From contig JAUHXN010000115.1 in the NCBI GenBank assembly GCA_030426865.1, positions 1 through 8,601 on the forward strand: a DNA stretch of 8,601 nucleotides, in the 5' to 3' direction. Positions 1 through 5,692 of this stretch are shown here, in pieces. Position numbers and translations under genes: made by a program. Position 1 is the first letter of the stretch, and each line of letters begins with the position of its first letter. The DNA is from a bacterium. Lineage in GTDB: Bacteria > Bacteroidota > Ignavibacteria > Kapaibacteriales > UBA2268. Below the pieces are notes generated by a model. That model had not been told where the DNA came from and searched no databases. It was given only the letters and a program-made list of their open reading frames with translations.

Positions 1-710
1 TTTTTACAGGATGGTTATCTGGGTTACTCTATAGAGTTGAACTAACAATAAAGTATTACATTGATGAGATCAAAGAACTTCAGCTATCAGTCGCTGACAT
101 ACATACTTCCCCAACTAATGAAGTTGGCGAAATGGTCGGCTGGGTAAAGCATATAGCCACTGGTCCTGTGAATCTATGCAGTATCGTTACTGAGAATAAT
201 GAGGGTATTAAGACTATTTATTCTGGCCCTGTTTTTAGTTTCTTTGACTTCACTACTGAAAACTTTACAAGATTAGATGACGGGGAATGGTTAGACAAAT
301 ATAAAGCTGAGCTAGGTAATTCATTTGAGAATCTCCAAAAGCCAAAACTTTCACAGTGCTATTCGACAAATACGAAAGGAATTCGATATAGCGAAACTCC
401 TATTTTTGAAACTACTGAACCCGTAATATCTTCAGTAATAGAGGGAAGCAATTTGGGTGGCAGCATATCATTATATCCACAACCAGCGACTAATTACGTT
501 CGGTTTGGGATAGATGCAAACAGTTTAGAATGTGAGATTAGATTGCTTTCTCTTGATGGGCGATTACTCCAGAAAAAAGATTATCAATTAGTCACTACCG
601 GCAATCATATTTTAACTTTGGATTTCAATGAGAATATACAAAATGGTGCTTATATTTATCAAATAACAAACGGCGATAAGATGCACACTGGTAAATTAAT
701 AGTAGAATGA
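1..710 (+). CDS. DUF3160 family protein, C-terminal part, with T9SS type A sorting domain (5' partial)
   Basis: The frame is open from base 3 to a TGA at 708-710, so the gene begins upstream of the window; the ATG at 132 is internal. The translated end shows the C-terminal hallmark of DUF3160 proteins: a VADIHTSP segment (about nt 90-110), then GWVKHIATGPVN, a short hydrophobic strand, SGPVFSFFDFT and RLDDGEWLDKY (about nt 276-308). These resemble the family's 'ADvHTdp', 'GpVFSYYEF' and 'RLTDEEW' blocks. A linker follows, then a domain of about 80 residues starting near nt 459 with SLYPQPATNYV and ending GKLIVE. This is a T9SS type A sorting domain, with YPQP in place of the usual YPNP. The mature protein is therefore inferred to cross the outer membrane by T9SS and be released or anchored at the surface. 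DUF3160 has no established biochemical function that I know of. The signal peptide and most of the domain lie outside the window. The cytochrome gene converges on it, with a hairpin between them. Confidence 0.85.
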   Translation, partial: FTGWLSGLLYRVELTIKYYIDEIKELQLSVADIHTSPTNEVGEMVGWVKHIATGPVNLCSIVTENNEGIKTIYSGPVFSFFDFTTENFTRLDDGEWLDKYKAELGNSFENLQKPKLSQCYSTNTKGIRYSETPIFETTEPVISSVIEGSNLGGSISLYPQPATNYVRFGIDANSLECEIRLLSLDGRLLQKKDYQLVTTGNHILTLDFNENIQNGAYIYQITNGDKMHTGKLIVE

Positions 711-743
711 TTATAGATTATAATAATGCGAACGAGTATTTAG

Positions 744-802
744 TGAACAGGATGTTTAGCAATAAAAGTTCTAACTTATCAGCCCAATATCCTGTTCATT
801 TT
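744..802 (+). terminator. Hairpin with T-run after the DUF3160 gene
   Basis: A perfect 10-bp inverted repeat, TGAACAGGAT (744-753) and ATCCTGTTCA (789-798), is followed directly by TTTT on the + strand. The loop is long (35 nt) but holds a small nested stem, AAGTT/AACTT (766-770 and 773-777). The position, 33 bp after a stop codon and between two convergent genes, fits a transcription terminator for the + strand gene. The minus strand has no T-run on its side, so it should serve the cytochrome gene less well. Confidence 0.55.
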
Positions 803-822
803 ACAATGCGATTTCACTTTAT

Positions 823-1401
823 TTAGTCTTTACTTTTCGATCCGCTCACAATCCTCGAAATAATTCCTTTTTGATCTGTAAACTCTGCAATAAGTACTCC
901 AGCCAAATGGATTATTATATACGCGACTAGGTAATAAATACCCAATGTATGAATATCTTCCATTGATTCTTTTAGCTCTTTAGGTCCTAGCACTATTATA
1001 AGCCCAGTAATCAGCGAAACAGTGACACATACGTAAAAAATAATATATACCCATTTTTGCAATTTCTCTTTTGTAGATAAACCACTTCTAAAGGGATTTT
1101 GTATTTTCATATTCCCAAATACTGGAAGTATAAATCTGATACTAAATAATCCAACTAATAAATACCCAATGTAAATATGCCAATCCCACATCGGTTGTCT
1201 TATCTTTTTTGCTAAGGCAATGAGCTGCTCTTGTGATAAAACCTGATCGGTTGTGCTAAGATAATCTTGTATGGTTGCCGCCACATTATACTTGTTCATC
1301 CACGTTAATCGTAAGAATATCGTGAACAACAACAATAGAAATGAGATAGAAATAGCCCAGTGCATTACTCTATATACTTTTGAATACCTTACCTTTTCCA
1401 T
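823..1401 (-). CDS. Cytochrome b/b6 domain protein (cytochrome b561 / Ni,Fe-hydrogenase b-type subunit family)
   Basis: This is an integral membrane protein of about 192 aa with four hydrophobic helices at roughly residues 15-33, 76-93, 118-138 and 149-172, counted from the ATG at 1401. Histidines sit where the bacterial cytochrome b561/HyaC-like family keeps its heme ligands: H14 (RVMHW, start of helix 1), H75 (DWHIYIGY, start of helix 2), and H151 and H165 in helix 4, 14 residues apart. This suggests two b-type hemes and a role in passing electrons between quinone and a partner. A polar loop of about 40 residues joins helices 1 and 2. An in-frame GTG at 1410 would add three residues. I prefer the ATG at 1401 because neither start has a Shine-Dalgarno sequence and ATG is the stronger codon. 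No hydrogenase, dehydrogenase or c-type cytochrome partner is adjacent, so the electron donor and acceptor are unknown. The gene is divergent from the GNAT gene and convergent with the DUF3160 gene. Confidence 0.88.
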   Translation of the reverse strand: MEKVRYSKVYRVMHWAISISFLLLLFTIFLRLTWMNKYNVAATIQDYLSTTDQVLSQEQLIALAKKIRQPMWDWHIYIGYLLVGLFSIRFILPVFGNMKIQNPFRSGLSTKEKLQKWVYIIFYVCVTVSLITGLIIVLGPKELKESMEDIHTLGIYYLVAYIIIHLAGVLIAEFTDQKGIISRIVSGSKSKD

Positions 1402-1579
1402 TATGTTCACTACTTATATGAGATTATAATATACTAGTATACGAACTTTTGAAATTTTTACCAACAATAACATAATATTTACATAGTTAAAGGTCACTCA
1501 AAAAACGAACAATTCAATAATTAATTAAGAATTATATAATTTAGAATAACTATAAATCATCAAATAATAGAAATAATAA

Positions 1580-2443
1580 ATGATTGATATAAACTCACTA
1601 AAATTTCAAAAGCTAGATTACGAAGGGTTACAAACCATAGTCCGTTGGGCAGAGGAAGAGGGGTGGAACCCCGGCCCCTATGATGCAGAGGTGTACTGGG
1701 CGACAGACCCCGATGGCTATTATGGTTATTTCCATAATGGGGAGCTAATAGCTGGTGGCTCCATTGTATCTTATAATCAAGAATTTGGGTTTATGGGTTT
1801 CTTCATTGTAAAGCCAGAACACAGAGCCACAGGGATAGGCAGAAAGCTATGGTACGAGAGACGTGAAACATTACTCAGCCGATTGCACCCGAATGCAACT
1901 ATCGGTATGGACGGAGTAGTTGACATGCAAGGATTCTACCAGAAAGGTGGATTCGAGATTGCATACAAAGATGAACGCTACGAGAGAATAGGTGAGCAAT
2001 TCACAAATGATTCTAATATCTCTACTATTACAGATGAAGATATAGCAGTTGTATTGGAATATGACAAACAGTGCTTCGGTTACTCGCGTCCACAATTCTT
2101 ACTGCCGTGGCTGAGAATGCCAGAGAGCAAGACATTCAAATACACCGCCGATGGAAAGTTATTGGGCTTCGCAATTGTACGCAAAGCCAATGTTGGACAC
2201 AAGGTCTGCCCATTATTTGCAGACTCACCTAAGGTAGCAGAAGAACTCTACAAGGCATGTCTGAATTCCGTCAAGGGCGAACTACTATATCTAGATATTC
2301 CTATGGTGAACTCGGCAGCAGTAAATTTGGTCAAAGAATATGGTGCTAAATATGTATTTGAATGTGCTCGGATGTATTACGGAACTACACCCAAAGTTGA
2401 CACCAACAAAATTTATGGCATTACCACTTTTGAGTTGGGGTAA
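1580..2443 (+). CDS. GNAT family N-acetyltransferase with C-terminal YitH-type domain
   Basis: A 287-aa cytosolic protein with two halves. Residues 1 to about 135 form a GNAT fold: a WNPGPYDAE segment at 29-37 typical of this subfamily, a strand GELIAGGSIVSY (54-65), then FIVKPEHRATGIGRKLW (75-91), which contains the R/Q-x-x-G-x-G acetyl-CoA pyrophosphate-binding loop (R82-A-T-G-I-G87). FYQKGGF (119-125) is the usual late motif. Residues about 145-287 match the second, GNAT-like C-terminal domain (Acetyltransf_18, as in Bacillus YitH), ending in the characteristic ARMYYGTTP and ITTFELG. It should transfer an acetyl group from acetyl-CoA to an unidentified amine; nothing in the sequence identifies the acceptor. 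There is no Shine-Dalgarno sequence, only an AT-rich leader (AGAAATAATAA) before the ATG, as is common in Bacteroidota. The GC content is visibly higher than next door: by hand count about 60% in 1621-1680 and 48% in 1801-1860, against about 28% in 7561-7620. This may reflect transfer or stronger codon selection. Confidence 0.92.
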   Translation: MIDINSLKFQKLDYEGLQTIVRWAEEEGWNPGPYDAEVYWATDPDGYYGYFHNGELIAGGSIVSYNQEFGFMGFFIVKPEHRATGIGRKLWYERRETLLSRLHPNATIGMDGVVDMQGFYQKGGFEIAYKDERYERIGEQFTNDSNISTITDEDIAVVLEYDKQCFGYSRPQFLLPWLRMPESKTFKYTADGKLLGFAIVRKANVGHKVCPLFADSPKVAEELYKACLNSVKGELLYLDIPMVNSAAVNLVKEYGAKYVFECARMYYGTTPKVDTNKIYGITTFELG

Positions 2444-2444
2444 C

Positions 2445-2476
2445 AAAAAAATGGCCGTCCTTTCAGACAGCCATTT
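2445..2476 (-). terminator. Rho-independent terminator of the CotH gene
   Basis: Read on the minus strand, AAATGGC-T-GTC pairs with GAC-G-GCCATTT around a 6-nt loop (TGAAAG). This gives an 11-bp stem with one T-G wobble, and the T-tract (seven T including the stem end) follows at once. On the + strand the wobble becomes a C-A mismatch and no T-run follows, so the element is oriented for the minus-strand CotH gene, 25 bp past its stop. It begins directly after the stop of the convergent GNAT gene and may also help end that transcript. Confidence 0.8.
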
Positions 2477-2501
2477 GTATTAAATTCTATTTCATAAAAG
2501 A

Positions 2502-5213
2502 TTATTCTTTCACGAATTGAACATAAACATTATCATTAATTCTGATAAAGTACGTACCAGTTTGCAAGTAATCGATGTTGATATTCTGTACCATTTGTGG
2601 TGCTAGGTTATTGTTCGATAATAATGCTTTACCATTCAGGTCTAATATCACTAATAAACTAATCCCTTTCTCATAACTTATGCTAATCTCTTCTTTTGCT
2701 GGATTAGGATATATATTCAATTTGTATTCTACACCCCACTCATTCACACTAGATACTGTACCAATGTTCTCAGCACCAGGAGTAGGGGTCATTACTTTGA
2801 AACCTCCAGTTCCATTAGGGAATCTACCATAAGATATATCAGTTTCTTGAGCACCAAAGTTAACTGAATCAATGATTGCTAATTCTGCATTAGTTAAGTA
2901 AAGTGATTCACCACTTGCTGACAATTTGATATCTGCGTGAAAACCTTCTTGTTCCATTTCCTTATCTGCCCAAACGATTATATATTCATTCGGTTGAATC
3001 ATTGTACCAGCAGGGAAAGTAAACAATGTAAAGTCCGTGATATCATCTGTTAGTGCAAAACCACCCAAATCAACAGCTACGCCACCTTTGTTATATATCT
3101 CTATCCAATCGTCATAAGCTCCATCTTTGTCGGCTAAAGTTACTTCATTCGATGCTAAAAACTCATTGATTACTATATCACTAGCTGCAGATTCAACCAT
3201 ATTCATACCACCTGGAGTTGGAGTCATTGCTCTAAATTCTCCAGTACCGTTAGGGTATCTTCCAACAGATATATCTGTTACTTGAGTTCCAAAATTAACG
3301 GAATCTATTATTGATAATTCGGCATTAGTCAGATATAGTGTCTCACCACTTGCTGATATTTTAAGGTCAGCGTGATAACCTTCTTGTTCCGGTTCTTTGT
3401 CTGCCCAAACTATTATGTATTCGTTTGGTTGAATAACAGTACCTGCAGGGAATACGAACAATGTAAAGTCTGTTATATCATCTGTTATTGTATAACCTTC
3501 TAGATCCACCGCTTCCGTGCCTTTATTATATATCTCTACCCAATCATCAAATCCGCCATCTTGGTCCGCATTTGTTACATCGTTCGAAGCGAGGAGTTCA
3601 TTTATTACTATATCTCCCTCTGCAGTTCCTACGGTTGATGTCAAAGAGTAAAACTCATGTTCAGCATTAGTAGGTGAAAATTTGCCAATTGCACTGTTCT
3701 CGGCGTATATATAGTATTCCATAATTGCAGATGTCATAGTCACCTCAGCACCGTAAACATCATCATTTGCTTCGCCGTCATTATGTTTACCATCATCATA
3801 CATAGTGATTTTATCGAACGTGGCTCTTAGTTGTGTTCTATATCTCAATACTACGTCGTCTTCATTCACAACTTTTGCAGTAATAAATACTTTCTCACCC
3901 ACTTTTGGCTGCTCAGACGAAGTAGTAATATCAGAAATAGACGGCTCCGTAGCAGAAAAATCGCTAAGTCCCATTAGGTAAGAGTATCTACCATTCATTA
4001 ATGTAGTAATACCTGGAGTAGAGCTACCCGGACCAGGTCCGCCACCACCAGAAATATCTGATGTCAAATTAGAAATGAAATTGTTGTAAGTATAAAATTT
4101 GTTCTGATCTGCTTGCACATGAGTATCTATAATCTTTTGTAATGCAAGCCCTTCAGTATAATAAAGCCCATTATTAGTAAAATTATCTGTTAAGAATGTT
4201 TTGCAATGAGCTAAGTACATTTTTTTGTAAGTTGGTACATTCAACAACTGGCTTACCAATGGGTATGAAGCATCGTTTAAGTGAAGCAAATGATCCAATC
4301 TTTGTTTAGAAGAAGTATTATTCAAATTTCCTGAACCTGACATAGAAAATGTCCCAAATGATTCGTTCAAATCCCAAACTATTGGAATAAATCTACCATT
4401 ATCATCTCTGTATAAATAATAGTTTTGTGCAAACCCACCTATGTAGCTATCCAGATTAACTAATACATTGTCAAAAGCTAACATCCACAATGCTCTATCT
4501 ACATCAAGTATTTTCTCTATATCAGCAATATTGTTTTTAAGTGTATCACACAAATCGATCAACTCATCCCAACCTGTATCCGATTTCAATTCGTAAGCGC
4601 TATAGTATTGCGAGCTATCATTACCTTTGTAAACTAAGTTTGGTAGATTAGTAGTACCTGGGCCTGCACCATCTGGAGGATTACATTTTACAAATGTGTT
4701 TGTCTTAGAACCGAATCTATCATCTACGAATTTTTTAGAAATAGACTCCGAATTAGAATAAAGACCAATTAATTGACCATTAACATACACATTTGCATAG
4801 TTGGAAAGTGGAGCGTCCATATACTTTCTTAGCAATTTATAACTCAGAACCTCGCGAATAAAAGAAGGGTCTTTAGCTGCATTACTTAGTTTTATATCAG
4901 TATAATTCTCATACTTCTGGTCTTTGTAAGTATCTAGCTCTATATGAAAAGGATTTTTAGTTTGTCTAGCATCGTAAGTACTATTACCTTTGTATTTGAC
5001 TCCTACACTATCGAAAAGCACGCCATTTATAGTCACGCTTTGTGCCATTATATAATCCTCATCACCAGCTTTTTGAGCATCTAGGAGTGCATCCCAATTA
5101 CTCTCAGCAAAAACTATCGAGATTGTTTGAACTTGGTCTATATTATAGAAATCTTGAGCTTGTATCAGACTATAAGTTAATAGAAAAGCCAGTATAGTAA
5201 ATATTTTTTTCAT
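2502..5213 (-). CDS. Secreted CotH kinase family protein with two lamin-tail domains and T9SS sorting domain
   Basis: A 903-aa exported protein. Residues 1-19 are a signal peptide (MKK, a hydrophobic core, then IQA before QDF). About 28-415 form a CotH kinase domain: VGVKYKGNSTY (70-80), LIGLYSNSESISKKF (148-162), NLDSY (253-257), NYYLYRDDNGRFIPIVWDLNESFG (264-287) and a closing RYSYL (409-413). A Gly/Pro-rich insert (388-400) precedes the last helix. In the spore-coat protein CotH the corresponding Asp-containing motifs bind ATP/Mg and phosphorylate CotB; activity here is inferred. About 424-525 is a beta domain with an Asp-rich loop (YDDGKHNDGEANDD, 472-485), possibly calcium-binding. Two lamin-tail domains follow (about 534-668 and 679-813). 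The end (about 828-903, YPNP at 835-838) is a T9SS type A sorting domain, so the protein should reach the cell surface. The ATG at 5213 is preceded at 9 nt by a weak AGGG. The gene stands alone and is divergent from the DUF1801 gene. The substrate is unknown. Confidence 0.93.
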   Translation of the reverse strand: MKKIFTILAFLLTYSLIQAQDFYNIDQVQTISIVFAESNWDALLDAQKAGDEDYIMAQSVTINGVLFDSVGVKYKGNSTYDARQTKNPFHIELDTYKDQKYENYTDIKLSNAAKDPSFIREVLSYKLLRKYMDAPLSNYANVYVNGQLIGLYSNSESISKKFVDDRFGSKTNTFVKCNPPDGAGPGTTNLPNLVYKGNDSSQYYSAYELKSDTGWDELIDLCDTLKNNIADIEKILDVDRALWMLAFDNVLVNLDSYIGGFAQNYYLYRDDNGRFIPIVWDLNESFGTFSMSGSGNLNNTSSKQRLDHLLHLNDASYPLVSQLLNVPTYKKMYLAHCKTFLTDNFTNNGLYYTEGLALQKIIDTHVQADQNKFYTYNNFISNLTSDISGGGGPGPGSSTPGITTLMNGRYSYLMGLSDFSATEPSISDITTSSEQPKVGEKVFITAKVVNEDDVVLRYRTQLRATFDKITMYDDGKHNDGEANDDVYGAEVTMTSAIMEYYIYAENSAIGKFSPTNAEHEFYSLTSTVGTAEGDIVINELLASNDVTNADQDGGFDDWVEIYNKGTEAVDLEGYTITDDITDFTLFVFPAGTVIQPNEYIIVWADKEPEQEGYHADLKISASGETLYLTNAELSIIDSVNFGTQVTDISVGRYPNGTGEFRAMTPTPGGMNMVESAASDIVINEFLASNEVTLADKDGAYDDWIEIYNKGGVAVDLGGFALTDDITDFTLFTFPAGTMIQPNEYIIVWADKEMEQEGFHADIKLSASGESLYLTNAELAIIDSVNFGAQETDISYGRFPNGTGGFKVMTPTPGAENIGTVSSVNEWGVEYKLNIYPNPAKEEISISYEKGISLLVILDLNGKALLSNNNLAPQMVQNINIDYLQTGTYFIRINDNVYVQFVKE
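2769..3620 (-). repeat. Tandem lamin-tail domain (LTD) repeat inside the CotH gene
   Basis: Two adjacent copies, offset by 145 codons (435 bp), encode DIVINE(L/F)LASN ... DDW(V/I)EIYNKG ... TDDITDFTLF ... IQPNEYIIVWADKE ... LYLTNAEL ... MTPTPG. My hand alignment of 135 residues has about 28 differences, or roughly 79% identity. The DNA copies differ at many third codon positions, so the similarity is kept at protein level and the duplication is not recent. Lamin-tail domains are immunoglobulin-like folds common in exported bacterial proteins, where they are thought to mediate binding or attachment. Confidence 0.88.
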
Positions 5214-5296
5214 TGATTTAAACCCTATGTATTAATTATTTTTATTATTTATTATGTTAGACAATAATAACTCAATAATCCTTCGGTATAATTTTA

Positions 5297-5304
5297 TATT
5301 TTTG
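5297..5304 (+). promoter_or_regulatory. Candidate Bacteroidota -7 element for the DUF1801 gene
   Basis: TATTTTTG matches the Bacteroidota -7 consensus TAnnTTTG exactly. No TTG is present at the expected -33 distance, so the promoter is incomplete by consensus, and the AT-rich context makes a chance match possible. If real, transcription would start near 5310, just ahead of the inferred start at 5324. That supports the longer form of the DUF1801 protein. Confidence 0.35.
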
Positions 5305-5323
5305 AAAATAATTAGAAATAAAT

Positions 5324-5689
5324 ATTACGGTAAGTAAGATAGAAACAATATCAGAGTATATCGATACATTTGACCCTAAGATTCAAATTCTACTCAAGTC
5401 GATGAGGAAAGCCATAAGTGATGCAGCACCAGGTGCCAAGGAATGCATAAGCTATGCAATTCCAACTTACAAACTACAAGGTAATCTAGTTCATTTCGGT
5501 GCTACTAAAAATCATATTGGCTTCTACCCTTCCCCTTCTGCTATTATTCATTTTGCAAAAGAGCTTGCAAACTACAAAACGGCTAAGGGCTCTGTACAAT
5601 TCCCATATACCAAGGCACTTCCATTGGATTTAATAACAGAAATTGTCAAATTCAGAGTAAAAGAAAACCTAGAAAAAAAGAAGAAATAA
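5324..5689 (+). CDS. DUF1801 family protein (YdhG-like), probable non-canonical ATT start
   Basis: A small cytosolic protein, 121 aa if it starts at the ATT at 5324. It is recognised as DUF1801 by the early block IETISEYIDTFDP (residues 6-18), then APGAKECISYAIPTYKLQG, KNHIGFYPSPSAI, NYKTAKGSVQFP and the closing LPLDLITEIVKFRVKEN. The family includes B. subtilis YdhG, described as a frataxin-like iron chaperone; that role cannot be assumed here. The first ATG in frame is at 5402 (M27), but using it would delete the conserved N-terminal helix. The frame upstream is open back to a stop at 5309-5311 and holds no ATG, GTG or TTG, only ATT, ATA and ACG as near-start codons. ATT at 5324 gives MTVSKIETISEY and a normal family length. 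The alternatives are a mutated start (a pseudogene or a short product from 5402) or a sequencing error. The gene ends 3 bp before the convergent SBBP-lectin gene, with no terminator between them. Confidence 0.78.
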   Translation: MTVSKIETISEYIDTFDPKIQILLKSMRKAISDAAPGAKECISYAIPTYKLQGNLVHFGATKNHIGFYPSPSAIIHFAKELANYKTAKGSVQFPYTKALPLDLITEIVKFRVKENLEKKKK

Positions 5690-5692
5690 TTC

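Noticed and set aside
725..811. A 7-bp direct repeat, AATGCGA (725-731 and 805-811), flanks the hairpin after the DUF3160 gene and could be read as the target-site duplication of a tiny mobile element.
   Set aside because: The repeat is short and AT-rich, the inverted repeat does not reach it on either side, and the position between convergent genes with a TTTT tail fits a terminator better.
1402..1410. GTG at 1410 as the start of the cytochrome b gene.
   Set aside because: An ATG lies nine bases downstream, neither has a Shine-Dalgarno sequence, and the three extra residues add nothing conserved. It remains possible.
1402..1579. TATAAT-like boxes (1423-1428 minus; around 1535-1540 plus) as promoters of the divergent cytochrome and GNAT genes.
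   Set aside because: The region is so AT-rich that such boxes are expected by chance, and neither has the TAnnTTTG plus TTG arrangement at proper spacing. Promoters must be here, but I cannot place them.
1871..2095. A 74-codon minus-strand frame inside the GNAT gene.
   Set aside because: It is fully antisense to a strongly supported acetyltransferase, with no ribosome site and no recognisable motif.
3488..3670. A 60-codon + strand frame opposite the lamin-tail region.
   Set aside because: It is the antisense of well-supported CotH/LTD coding sequence, its composition (Leu, Pro, His rich) is not protein-like and it has no start signal.
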